The notes under the pieces were generated by a model that saw only the letters and a list, made by a program, of their open reading frames with translations, did no database searches and was not told the DNA's origin. The position numbers were made by a program, and so were the translations under genes. From positions 1,984,001 through 2,048,000 of the forward strand of contig NZ_CP044285.1 in the NCBI RefSeq assembly GCF_008728635.1: a stretch of DNA of 64,000 bases. Reading direction: 5' to 3'. The stretch is from Hymenobacter baengnokdamensis (GTDB taxonomy: Bacteria > Bacteroidota > Bacteroidia > Cytophagales > Hymenobacteraceae). Below, one piece after another: positions 37,367 through 46,021 of the stretch. Each line of letters begins with the position of its first letter. Positions within the stretch are counted from its first letter, which is position 1.

Positions 37367-37728
37367 GCGTGTGTACCCTTTACTACAGCCCGCCCTGGCT
37401 GTAGGCTTCCCCGATTAGAGTTTAAACTCTGCCAGTAAAAGTATTAATGTGTTATTTATTATTTCTCTATAAGAGAATATACATTGATTGAGGGCTAGAA
37501 TGCGATTTTGTGGGCCACACTTTAAGCGTACTACAGTAATTTGTCTAGTCAGTTCCCCCTTCACGAAGCTATACTATAATTGATTAAACAGCTGATTGTT
37601 AAATAGATATTTTGCCTTGGTTTGCTACTTGGTATAATTGCATTACCTGATTCTGCGCGTTTGCATGAATAGAATGGGTAGTTTTGTCGTTATCGCATGG
37701 AGTACTAGTGCGAGTGAGCGTACAAAAA
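37367..37728. other. AT-rich intergenic region, no gene seen
   Basis: About 360 bases between the rRNA terminator and the BatA-type gene, clearly more AT-rich than the surroundings (for example around 37430-37500). It presumably holds the promoter of the next gene, but no convincing TTG/TAnnTTTG pair was found. The short ORFs here look like chance. Confidence 0.6.
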
Positions 37729-39780
37729 ATGCAGTTATTATATCCAGGCTTTTTGTGGGGGCTGCTAGCAGCAGGAGTACCTGTGGTAATCCATTTGCTG
37801 CAGCTGCGACGACCGCAACGGGTGCTTTTTACCAATACGGGTTTTATTCGTGAGGTTGAGTTGACTACTATGCGTCGGCGACGGCTGCAAGAGTTGCTAG
37901 TGTTGCTGGCGCGAGTAGCGGCCATCGTGTTTCTGGTACTACTGTTTTGTCAGCCTTTTCTGCCGGTTGGCAATAGTGCAGCTCGGGTGACTAATGCAAC
38001 TGTTGGGGTATTGATTGATAATTCGGGCAGTATGCAGGCAGCCGGGCTATCGCAGTCTAAACTGGTGCAGGAGGCAACTGCCGGGGCTGCGGCGTTAGGT
38101 AAAAGCTACGGCGCAGGGACCCACTTCAGACTGCTAGGACAGCAGGGAGGCAGCTTGAGCGAAGCAGCCTATCTATTGTCACTTAATCAAGAGGCGACGA
38201 ACAGTGCAGTGAGCTGGGGGGATGCAAAAGTGCGCGATGCCTTGCAGGATGAGCAGCAGGGGCCGCTCTATTTATTCAGCGATTTTCAAAAAAACGAGGC
38301 TGCACCGGCTATCTGGCAGCACATACGGCATAAGGGTGAGGTCGTGCTCGTGCCGCAGGTAGCCCAGCCAGCCGGCAATATTTATGTTGACAGTGTGTGG
38401 CTGAACGATGCTTTTGTACGGACCGGTACGGCTATCGGATTGCACATACGACTACGCAATGGCGGAGCAGTGGCAGTAACCGACTGCCCTGTGAAGGTGT
38501 TTCTCGGTATACGCCAGGTCGCTGCCTTCCGGGTAACAGTAGGAGCAGGGCAGGCCAGCGAGACTACGGCGCAGGTTCAGCTAGCGGATAGTAAGCTAAC
38601 GCTGGGGCAGGTGATAACGGGAGACGCTTCGGTGAGTTTTGACAATACTTATTACTTTACCGTACAGCCTGCAGCGGCTATTCGAATACTGGAGATAGGA
38701 CCGGAGGCGGCTACTCAACAGGCTTATGCCGCGGAGCCGCTGTTTACCTACACATTTGCCAAGCCGCAGAAACTGAATTTTGAGGATATGCGGCGGGCCA
38801 ATCTAGTGCTGCTGCGCGAAGTGCCTCAGGTGGATGCCGGCTTGCGGGAGGCCATGCTAAATGTAGTGCGCCGGGGTGGAAGCGTGGTGATAGTGCCACC
38901 GGCTGATGTAGCGGCGCATACTTCTTACCACGAGTTGTTTAAGGCATTAGGAGTGGGAGGTGAGCAGTGGGAAGCTCCTGCTGTGGGTGTACCAGTACGG
39001 CAGGAGGTTGCTATGCCCAGTCCGCACGACCCGTTTTTCAGAGATGTATTTGGAGCGCAGCCTCGGAGCGTGGTGATGCCGCAAGTGGCGCCCGTGCTAC
39101 GAATAGGGCGAGCAGGCACTGATATCCTGCGGCTGCGCGACGGTGAGGGCTACCTAACCGAGTTTGGCAATGGGGCAGGCCGGACTTATGTATTCGCAGC
39201 GCCATTTGCAAAAGAGTACTCCGACTTTCCTGCGCACTCGCTCTTTGTGCCGGTACTGTATCGGCTCGCGATGCTTAGCTATCACAGCGACCAACAGCCA
39301 GCCTATCGGCTTAGTACGCCGGCGGTGGCGCTGACGGTGCCGCCCTCGGCAACCGGCGCTGGCAACGGCGAAACAAGCTATCGCCTGGTGCATGACAGCC
39401 TCACGTACATTCCGACACAGCGCATGCAGGGCGGGCAGCTGCACCTAGAAGTGCCGGCTGGCCTGCGTGCACCGGGATTTTATGAGCTGAGGAAGAATGG
39501 ACAAGCTGTTACGACCTTGGCTTTTAACGCGGCCAAGCGGGAATCGGAGCTTGCGGCTTACTCAGCCACTGAGCTTCGCCAGCTGCTGGGTTCTACCCAT
39601 CCGAACGTACATGTGCTGGAGGATGGTGCAAAGCCCGAAGTCTTAGCGCGTTATCGTGCCGAGCAGATGAGCCGGCCTTTGTGGCGCTACTGCCTGCTAC
39701 TGGTGCTGGCTGCTTTATTGGCAGAAGGACTCCTGTTGCGCTTTGGGCGACCACGGGCGGCCAAGGTAGCAGTGGCCTAG
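37729..39780 (+). CDS. BatA / vWA-type membrane protein
   Basis: A 683-residue membrane protein. An N-terminal BatA (aerotolerance regulator) domain reads LLYPGFLWGLLAAGVPVVIHLLQLRRP, followed by a second helix (VAAIVFLVLLFCQPF). A von Willebrand-A-like domain begins VGVLIDNSGSMQ (DxSxS metal-site motif) near residue 95. A long beta-rich region follows and a C-terminal helix (YCLLLVLAALLAEGLLL) precedes a basic tail. The ATG at 37729 gives the conserved start. Such proteins sit outside the Bat operon in many Bacteroidota; the role is unclear. Codon use is less GC-rich than in neighbouring genes. Confidence 0.88.
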   Translation: MQLLYPGFLWGLLAAGVPVVIHLLQLRRPQRVLFTNTGFIREVELTTMRRRRLQELLVLLARVAAIVFLVLLFCQPFLPVGNSAARVTNATVGVLIDNSGSMQAAGLSQSKLVQEATAGAAALGKSYGAGTHFRLLGQQGGSLSEAAYLLSLNQEATNSAVSWGDAKVRDALQDEQQGPLYLFSDFQKNEAAPAIWQHIRHKGEVVLVPQVAQPAGNIYVDSVWLNDAFVRTGTAIGLHIRLRNGGAVAVTDCPVKVFLGIRQVAAFRVTVGAGQASETTAQVQLADSKLTLGQVITGDASVSFDNTYYFTVQPAAAIRILEIGPEAATQQAYAAEPLFTYTFAKPQKLNFEDMRRANLVLLREVPQVDAGLREAMLNVVRRGGSVVIVPPADVAAHTSYHELFKALGVGGEQWEAPAVGVPVRQEVAMPSPHDPFFRDVFGAQPRSVVMPQVAPVLRIGRAGTDILRLRDGEGYLTEFGNGAGRTYVFAAPFAKEYSDFPAHSLFVPVLYRLAMLSYHSDQQPAYRLSTPAVALTVPPSATGAGNGETSYRLVHDSLTYIPTQRMQGGQLHLEVPAGLRAPGFYELRKNGQAVTTLAFNAAKRESELAAYSATELRQLLGSTHPNVHVLEDGAKPEVLARYRAEQMSRPLWRYCLLLVLAALLAEGLLLRFGRPRAAKVAVA

Positions 39781-39835
39781 CTCAAAGCAGGTAGCCCGTA
39801 CAGCGAGTTGTATCTTGCGGGTCGATTTGTAGTAT

Positions 39836-40393
39836 ATGCAGCCAGAAGATTCGATAAGCAGAAAGGAAGCCGCTACTGATGCTGCGGGATTGGTCCGGCG
39901 TCTGGCGCTGCGCTTTGGGGTAGGGGCTGGTATAGCGTGCGCCGCCTGGCTCTTGTTTTTGCAGCTATCCGGCAACAATGCCCTGGGACCTAAGCAGCTA
40001 CTGGGTGAGCTGCTGGTGCCTATGTTCGCCGCTGGTAGCCAATGGGTGTTGCGTCGCAAGCTCGCGCCCGAAAAACCGGGTGTAGGCCGGTCGCTGGCAG
40101 TAGGTGGACTGACGGTGCTCCTGGCGGCTACGATTGCCGCGGCCAGCATGTGGAGCCTGGCGCATGGGGCGGGCGAGCCGGCGCTGGCGCGTAATAGGGC
40201 TGAGCAGATAGAGATAGTACGGGTGCAGCAGGAAATGCGGGCAAAGGAGAAGCGCAACCAACAGTTTGAGCAGGATGAGCTGCGGCAGGCGGCAACAATA
40301 TCGGTGGCTACGCTGGCCCGCGGAACATTTGCCTATGTATTAATTCTGGGGATGCTGGGCGGAGTGCCAAGTGGGTTATTTTTGCGCAAGTGA
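39836..40393 (+). CDS. Membrane protein, DUF4199-like
   Basis: A 185-residue protein with three or four predicted membrane helices (FGVGAGIACAAWLLFLQL; LAVGGLTVLLAATIAAASMW; TFAYVLILGMLGGVP) and a charged helical loop (RVQQEMRAKEKRNQQFEQDEL). This layout resembles DUF4199, to which the next gene clearly belongs, but similarity here is weaker. It sits 31 bases upstream of that gene. Confidence 0.65.
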   Translation: MQPEDSISRKEAATDAAGLVRRLALRFGVGAGIACAAWLLFLQLSGNNALGPKQLLGELLVPMFAAGSQWVLRRKLAPEKPGVGRSLAVGGLTVLLAATIAAASMWSLAHGAGEPALARNRAEQIEIVRVQQEMRAKEKRNQQFEQDELRQAATISVATLARGTFAYVLILGMLGGVPSGLFLRK

Positions 40394-40424
40394 GTCATCA
40401 GCTTTTCACTTTTCCCTCTTTCCC

Positions 40425-40952
40425 ATGCAAACGGCTACTCCTTCCGCTTCTACTTCCTCAGTAGCGCTACGCTATGGCCTGCTAACAGGCTTGGTTGGCA
40501 TTATTTACATGTTTGTAACGTTTGCTACCGGCCAGGAGTCTAATCAACCAGTAAGTTGGTTTAGTCTTGTCATTCCAATTACCGGAGTATACCTGGCGCA
40601 CAAAGCATTTAAGCAGCTCAACGGGGGCTTTATGTCTTATGGGCAGGGAGTAGGTATTGGCGTGCTGCTATCGGTGGTAAGCGGCGTGCTATCATCGGTT
40701 TTTAACTATGTTTATCGGACGATTATCGACCCGGATGTGACCACCCGAACCGTTGAGGCAGCCCGTGCTAAAATGGAAGCCGCTGGTACTATGAGCGATG
40801 CGCAGATAGACCAGGCAATGGCAATGGCCAGCAAGTTCTCATCGGGGCCTATTATGCTGATAATCGGCCTGGTGGTTTCAGTACTGTTTGGCTTACTTAC
40901 CTCGTTGGTGATAGCTGCTATCACCAAAAACCCGAAACCCGAATTTGAATAA
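40425..40952 (+). CDS. DUF4199 family membrane protein
   Basis: A 175-residue Bacteroidota membrane protein: four helices, with ALRYGLLTGLVGIIYMFV at the start, LNGGFMSYGQGVGIGVLLSVVSGVL in the middle, a charged loop with PDVTTRTVEAARAKMEAAG, and LGLLTSLVIAAIT-type end. The ATG at 40425 fits the domain start. Its stop overlaps the next gene's start by eight bases, so translation of the glycosyltransferase is probably coupled. DUF4199 next to a family-2 glycosyltransferase is a recurrent pairing. Confidence 0.88.
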   Translation: MQTATPSASTSSVALRYGLLTGLVGIIYMFVTFATGQESNQPVSWFSLVIPITGVYLAHKAFKQLNGGFMSYGQGVGIGVLLSVVSGVLSSVFNYVYRTIIDPDVTTRTVEAARAKMEAAGTMSDAQIDQAMAMASKFSSGPIMLIIGLVVSVLFGLLTSLVIAAITKNPKPEFE

Positions 40953-41922
40953 GCCAGCTGTTAGCTTTCCGGTGGAGCTATCCATCGTTATTCCCCTGCT
41001 TAATGAGGCCGAGTCGCTGCCCGAGCTTACGCGCTGGATTGCGCGCGTGCTTACAGCGAGGGGGCTTTCGTACGAAATTATTCTTATCGACGACGGCTCG
41101 ACCGACGACTCGTGGACGGTAATTGAGGCACTGGCCGGGCAGGATATGGCGCTGCGCGGTATCCGCTTCAATCGCAACTATGGTAAGTCGGCGGCGCTCA
41201 ATGTGGGGTTTGAGGCTGCACGCGGCCGGGTGGTGTGCACCATGGACGCCGACCTGCAGGACTCGCCCGAGGAGCTGCCCGAGCTGTACCGCATGATTAC
41301 TGAGGACCACTACGACCTGGTGAGCGGCTGGAAGCAAAAGCGGTTTGACCCGCTCTCGAAAACCATTCCGACCAAGCTGTTTAACGGCGCGACGCGGGCT
41401 ATTTCGGGCATTCAGCTGCACGATTTCAACTGTGGGCTAAAGGCCTATGACCAGCGCGTGGTGAAGGCCATTGAAGTATACGGCGAAATGCACCGCTACA
41501 TTCCGGTGATAGCCAAGTGGAACGGCTTTCGCAAAATTGGCGAAAAGGTGGTGCAGCATCAGGAGCGCAAGTATGGCGTGACCAAGTTCGGCCTGGAGCG
41601 TTTTATATATGGTTTTCTCGATTTAGCCAGTATCACGTTCGTGAGCCGGTTTCGGCGGCGGCCCATGCACTTTTTTGGAACGCTGGGCTCGCTTTCGTTT
41701 TTTGTGGGAATGCTGCTGACGCTGTGGCTGACGGGCGAGAAAGTGTGGCTGTCGCTGCACAACCTGCGCGCGCGCAACGTAACCGAGCAGCCGCTGTTTT
41801 TTCTGTCGCTGGTGGCCGTAATTATTGGCGTACAGCTGTTTTTAGCTGGTTTTCTGGCGGAAATGGTGCAGCTTAACGGCCCCCGTCGCAACGATTACCT
41901 GGTGCGCGAAACGCTACGATGA
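40945..41922 (+). CDS. Family 2 glycosyltransferase (dolichol-phosphate-mannose-synthase-like)
   Basis: A 325-residue membrane-bound enzyme transferring a sugar from a nucleotide sugar to a lipid phosphate carrier. The GT-A domain has LSIVIPLLNEAESLPEL, LIDDGSTDDSW, GIRFNRNYGKSAALNVGFE and the metal motif MDADLQDSPEE. Two C-terminal helices follow (FFGTLGSLSFFVGMLLTLWL; FFLSLVAVIIGVQLFLAGF). The start is TTG at 40945, overlapping the upstream stop; a GTG nine codons later is an alternative. It overlaps the next gene by four bases. Confidence 0.92.
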   Translation: MNKPAVSFPVELSIVIPLLNEAESLPELTRWIARVLTARGLSYEIILIDDGSTDDSWTVIEALAGQDMALRGIRFNRNYGKSAALNVGFEAARGRVVCTMDADLQDSPEELPELYRMITEDHYDLVSGWKQKRFDPLSKTIPTKLFNGATRAISGIQLHDFNCGLKAYDQRVVKAIEVYGEMHRYIPVIAKWNGFRKIGEKVVQHQERKYGVTKFGLERFIYGFLDLASITFVSRFRRRPMHFFGTLGSLSFFVGMLLTLWLTGEKVWLSLHNLRARNVTEQPLFFLSLVAVIIGVQLFLAGFLAEMVQLNGPRRNDYLVRETLR

Positions 41923-43052
41923 AAGTTGTGATTATCGGCCCGGCTTATCCGCTGCGCGGCGGACTGGCAACGTACAATGAGCGGCTCGCGCGGGCATTTA
42001 AGCAAGCCGGCGATGAGGTGCGAATCGTCACGTTTTCACTGCAATACCCTGGTTTTCTGTTTCCGGGGCAAACGCAGCTCAGCACTGAAGCGGGGCCGAC
42101 TGATTTGGCGATTGAAGTCAGCCTGAACTCGATGAACCCGCTTTCGTGGCTGGCAGTGGGGCGGCGGCTACGGCGCGAGCGTCCCGATTTGGTAGTATTT
42201 CGGTTTTGGCTGCCGTTTATGGGGCCGGCGCTGGGCACGGTGGCGCGGCTGGTGCGCGGCAATGGCCACACCCGCGTAGTAGCGATTACCGACAACGTGA
42301 TTCCGCACGAGAAGCGGCCGGGCGATGGCCCGCTGATGCGCTATTTTCTGAGTGCCTGCGATGGTTTCGTGACCATGAGCCGGAGTGTGCTGGCCGATTT
42401 GCAGCGCCTGGGTTTTGGCAGCAAGCCGGCGCTGTACCGGCCTCACCCGCTCTACGACAACTTTGGGCCGCCCAGGCCAAAGGCCGAAGCAGTGAAGGCC
42501 CTGGGACTAGCTACGGAGTTTGCCTATATCTTGTTTTTCGGCTTTATCAGGGCCTATAAGGGGCTGGACATTCTGCTCGAAGCGCTGGCCGATGCGCGGG
42601 TGGCCGCCTTGCCGGTGAAGCTCATTATTGCCGGCGAGTTTTACGAGGAGGCCGCGCCGTACGAGCAGCTTATTCAGCAATACGGGCTGGAAAACCGACT
42701 GGTGCGGGCCACCGACTTTATCCCGAATGAGCGCGTAGCCGATTATTTCTGCGCCGCCGATATGGTGATGCAGCCTTACAAAAATGCTACTCAAAGCGGT
42801 GTGTCGCAGGTAGCCTATCACTTTGGCCGCCCTATGCTGGTGACCGACGTGGGTGGGCTGGCCGAGCTGATACCGGCCGGCGTAGTAGGCTACGTGGTGC
42901 CACCTACGCCCAGCGCCATTGCCGATGCCCTGGCCGATTTTTATGAAAACAACCGGGAAGAAGCCTTTGCGGCCGGCGTGCGGCAGGAAGCTAAGAAATT
43001 CTCGTGGGAGGTGATGGTAGCGGCGCTGAAGGAAGTAGCGCGGGCTTTGTAG
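41919..43052 (+). CDS. Family 4 glycosyltransferase
   Basis: A 377-residue GT-B retaining glycosyltransferase. The N-terminal donor-facing loop is IGPAYPLRGGLATYNERLARAF; the C-terminal half has LFFGFIRAYKGLDILLEAL, VRATDFIPNERVADYFCAADMVMQPY (the EX7E-type region) and TDVGGLAELIPAGVVGYVVPP. It starts within the stop of the GT2 gene (ATGA), so the two act in one pathway, probably surface glycan or glycolipid assembly. The acceptor is unknown. Confidence 0.92.
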   Translation: MKVVIIGPAYPLRGGLATYNERLARAFKQAGDEVRIVTFSLQYPGFLFPGQTQLSTEAGPTDLAIEVSLNSMNPLSWLAVGRRLRRERPDLVVFRFWLPFMGPALGTVARLVRGNGHTRVVAITDNVIPHEKRPGDGPLMRYFLSACDGFVTMSRSVLADLQRLGFGSKPALYRPHPLYDNFGPPRPKAEAVKALGLATEFAYILFFGFIRAYKGLDILLEALADARVAALPVKLIIAGEFYEEAAPYEQLIQQYGLENRLVRATDFIPNERVADYFCAADMVMQPYKNATQSGVSQVAYHFGRPMLVTDVGGLAELIPAGVVGYVVPPTPSAIADALADFYENNREEAFAAGVRQEAKKFSWEVMVAALKEVARAL

Positions 43053-43160
43053 TCCGGGCTACCTCTTTTAGCGTAGTTTCCAAGTTGTTGTGCCGGCCGC
43101 CCCAAGCCCTACACCGGCTGGAAAATTGCGCTATATGCCCGTTGTGTACGAAAGTCTGCG

Positions 43161-44267
43161 CTACTGCGGCACGCTTTCCGCTACGGCCTGAAATACCTTC
43201 TCAGCCGGCAGGTCTTCCATGCAGCTAGTGCCCAGGCGGCAGGTGCCGCGGTAGAAGCATACACATTGCTTGTCAGGGCCTACGATTTGGCCGCGGCCGT
43301 AGAGGTCAAATTCGTGGGGGTTGAAGATATTGTTCATCAGGATGGTCGGTTTGCGCAGCGCAATGCTGATGTGCATCCCCATTGTTACCTGCGTCACGAT
43401 GCCGGCCATCTGGTTCATGAGGTTGATAAAACGGGGCAGGGGGAAGGTGCCCAGGTAAGCCGCGCCGGTAGCTGCTTGCAGCTCCAGGTTGCGCGGGTGC
43501 TCGGCTTCGCCGCCCAGCAGCACCGGCGCGTAGCCGGCCGCCTGCAGCTTATGGATAAGCTGAATCCACTTTTCGGTGCTCCAGAGGCGGGTAGTCCAGC
43601 GGTCGCCGCAGCCGGTATTGAGGCCAATGCGGGGGCCGGCACTGGCGGGTGGGAGGGCCGACCAGTCGTAGCCTTTGTCGTCGTGGGTATCGAACACGTA
43701 CTCCTCGCCCCGAAAATCGAAGCCGCAAAGCTCAAATATCTCTTGCACGTAGGGCTTGGTATTGCCCAGGCTGAGCTGGTCGAACACGCCGGTGAGGTAC
43801 TTGTGGTCGGCTAGCGCGTTGATAGGCCAGGGCACGCCGTCGTAGGGCCGGAGGGTGTAGCCAAACTTAGTTTCGGCCTGCACATTCAGCAGCAACGCGG
43901 CGGCCTCTTTTTCCTTGTCAAGGTTGATGGCAATATCGAAGCGCCGGGCCTGCAGGTGCAGCGAACTGGCATAATCGAACTTCAAAATCTCCTCGATTTC
44001 CTGCTGCGGCAAAATAGCCGGCGTAAGCGTGAGCCAGGTAATATAGCAGTCGGGATATTCTTGCCGCAGCCGCCGCAGCAGCGGCGTAGTCCGAATGACA
44101 TCACCAATAGCCCCGAGCTTGATAAGCAGAATCCGCTTGCCAACGGGCGCATACACGGGGCAGTCGCCGCACATATAGCCGTGCTCTTTATTAGGGCGGC
44201 AGGGCAGGTCGCCGCGAAAATGGCGGCAGTCGGGGCAAACGGGGATATCGTGAAGAAGCTCGGGCAC
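43161..44267 (-). CDS. Family 9 glycosyltransferase (heptosyltransferase-like) with cysteine clusters
   Basis: A 368-residue GT-B enzyme of the ADP-heptose:LPS heptosyltransferase type. KRILLIKLGAIGDVIRTTPLLRRLRQEYP is the canonical start of the fold (near residue 45). It is preceded by a 40-residue N-terminal extension with CPDC...C...CGDC, a possible zinc ribbon. GLNTGCGDRWTTRLW and LLGGEAEHPRN follow. A second set of cysteines near the C-terminus (QCVCFYRGTC...SC) is unusual. GTG start. It is convergent with the GT4 gene and may act on the same glycan. Confidence 0.85.
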   Translation of the reverse strand: MPELLHDIPVCPDCRHFRGDLPCRPNKEHGYMCGDCPVYAPVGKRILLIKLGAIGDVIRTTPLLRRLRQEYPDCYITWLTLTPAILPQQEIEEILKFDYASSLHLQARRFDIAINLDKEKEAAALLLNVQAETKFGYTLRPYDGVPWPINALADHKYLTGVFDQLSLGNTKPYVQEIFELCGFDFRGEEYVFDTHDDKGYDWSALPPASAGPRIGLNTGCGDRWTTRLWSTEKWIQLIHKLQAAGYAPVLLGGEAEHPRNLELQAATGAAYLGTFPLPRFINLMNQMAGIVTQVTMGMHISIALRKPTILMNNIFNPHEFDLYGRGQIVGPDKQCVCFYRGTCRLGTSCMEDLPAEKVFQAVAESVPQ

Positions 44268-44349
44268 GCGAAGGGCAGGCTGGATGAAAAGATAAAAGTA
44301 GCGGCTTGTAGCTTACCCAAGCCACAAGCCACAAAGCAGCTGAAGTGCC

Positions 44350-45690
44350 CTACCTGCCCACGTAGCCGCCGGGCGTCAGCGCCCGCAGCTCAGCTTTCAC
44401 GCGTTCGGGCACGTCCAGCTCTTCTACAAAGTCGGCGATGGTAGCGGCCGAAATAGCGCCGCCGGTACGGGTGAGCTGCTTGAGCGCATTGTACGGGTCG
44501 GGGTAGTTTTCGCGGCGCAGGATGGTCTGAATGGGCTCGGCCAGCACGGCCCAGTTGGCATCGAGGTCACGGGCCAGCGCGCTTTCGTCGAGGGCCAGCT
44601 TACCCAGTCCGCGGGCAATGGCCCCGAGCGCGATGAGCAGGTGGCCCAGCGGCACGCCCAGGTTGCGCAGCACCGTAGAGTCGGTGAGGTCGCGCTGCAG
44701 GCGGGAGATGGGCAGCTTGGCGGCAAAGTGCTCGAGCAGGGCGTTGGCAATGCCCAGGTTACCTTCCGCATTTTCAAAGTCAATGGGGTTGACCTTGTGC
44801 GGCATAGCCGATGAGCCGACTTCGCCGGCTTTCAATGTCTGCTTAAAATAGCCCAGCGAGATATACTGCCACACGTCGCGGCACAGGTCGATGAGGATGG
44901 TATTGAGGCGCTTCCAGCCGTCGCAAAAAGCGGCCAGGTTGTCGTAGGGCTCAATCTGGGTGGTGGGGAAAGTGCGGTGCAGCCCCAAGGTATTCTCCAC
45001 AAACCCCTGGGCAAAAGCGTGCCAGTCGATGGCCGGGTAGGCCACAAAATGCGCGTTGAAGCCGCCGGTGGCCCCCCCAAACTTGGCCGCGTAGGGCACT
45101 TGGCTCAGCAAGGCCAGCTGCCCGTCGAGCCGGGCCACAAACACCGCCAGCTCTTTACCCAGGCGGGTAGGGGAGGCCGGTTGGCCGTGGGTGCGGGCCA
45201 GCATGGGCACGGCGTCCCAGCCGTCGGCGAGGTCGGCCAGCTGCGTGCGCACCTGCCCGAAGCGGGGCAGCAGCACCTGCTGCATGGCGTCCAGCAGGCT
45301 GAGCGGAATGGCCGTGTTGTTAACATCCTGCGAGGTCAGGCCGAAATGGATGAACTCCAGGTAGCTGCCCAGGCTCAGCTTGGTAAATTCATCGCGCAGG
45401 TAATACTCCACGGCTTTTACATCGTGGTTAGTGACGGCCTCATGGGCCTTAATGGCCTGCGCCTGCGCTTCGGTAAACTGCTCGTAGAGGCGGCGTAAAG
45501 CCGGAAACACGCTGGCGGGCACGGCTGCCAGCTGGGGCAGCGGCAGCTCGCAGAGGGCAATGAAATACTCTACCTCGATGCGAACGCGGTAGCGCATCAG
45601 CGCCAGCTCCGAAAAATAAGGACTGAGGGTAGCCGTTTGGCGCTGGTAACGGCCATCGAGCGGAGAGAGCGCAGTAAGGGGCGAAAGCAT
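44350..45690 (-). CDS. purB: Adenylosuccinate lyase
   Basis: Releases fumarate in two steps of purine synthesis (SAICAR to AICAR, and adenylosuccinate to AMP). The 446-residue product opens LTALSPLDGRYQRQT and contains TNHDVKAVEYYLRD, FGLTSQDVNNTA, ARTHGQPASPTRLGKE and the fumarase/aspartase signature GSSAMPHKVNPIDFENAEGN. Length and order are those of the E. coli-type PurB. The -7 box TACTTTTG lies four bases before its ATG. Confidence 0.96.
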   Translation of the reverse strand: MLSPLTALSPLDGRYQRQTATLSPYFSELALMRYRVRIEVEYFIALCELPLPQLAAVPASVFPALRRLYEQFTEAQAQAIKAHEAVTNHDVKAVEYYLRDEFTKLSLGSYLEFIHFGLTSQDVNNTAIPLSLLDAMQQVLLPRFGQVRTQLADLADGWDAVPMLARTHGQPASPTRLGKELAVFVARLDGQLALLSQVPYAAKFGGATGGFNAHFVAYPAIDWHAFAQGFVENTLGLHRTFPTTQIEPYDNLAAFCDGWKRLNTILIDLCRDVWQYISLGYFKQTLKAGEVGSSAMPHKVNPIDFENAEGNLGIANALLEHFAAKLPISRLQRDLTDSTVLRNLGVPLGHLLIALGAIARGLGKLALDESALARDLDANWAVLAEPIQTILRRENYPDPYNALKQLTRTGGAISAATIADFVEELDVPERVKAELRALTPGGYVGR

Positions 45691-45694
45691 AGTG

Positions 45695-45702
45695 CAAAAG
45701 TA
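45695..45702 (-). promoter_or_regulatory. -7 box (TACTTTTG) of purB
   Basis: Read on the minus strand, it fits TAnnTTTG four bases before the purB ATG at 45690. The leader must be very short. No -33 TTG was found. Confidence 0.6.
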
Positions 45703-46008
45703 GGCCCGGCAGTGACCAGCCGTAGCTTTTCACGCAGGTAATGGCGCTATGAGCAGTGTTATTGCGAATAAGACCGCTGCGCCCAGTCTGTGAACGGTAG
45801 CCCTCGGCAAGCAGCTAGCCAGCACTCTCCGCCGGAAAAACGCTAGGGGCGCTCTACTATATGCAAATGGAATGGCAGCAAAATGCCTGGCATCAAACAA
45901 AGCAGTCCGGCGTAGTTAGCTGCCAGGCAAGCCCGCCAGGAAGCGACAGCTGTCATTTTCGCATGAATAAGGCAGGTCGCTACGCACTAAAAGCCCGAGC
46001 ACAAATCC
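45703..46008. other. Divergent intergenic region purB / GT51, no gene seen
   Basis: About 300 bases between the two -7 boxes. No ORF of note, no strong hairpin. Confidence 0.6.
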
Positions 46009-46016
46009 TACCTTTG
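46009..46016 (+). promoter_or_regulatory. -7 box (TACCTTTG) of the GT51 gene
   Basis: Exact consensus, ending five bases before the ATG at 46022. No -33 TTG at normal spacing. Confidence 0.65.
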
Positions 46017-46021
46017 CGCTA

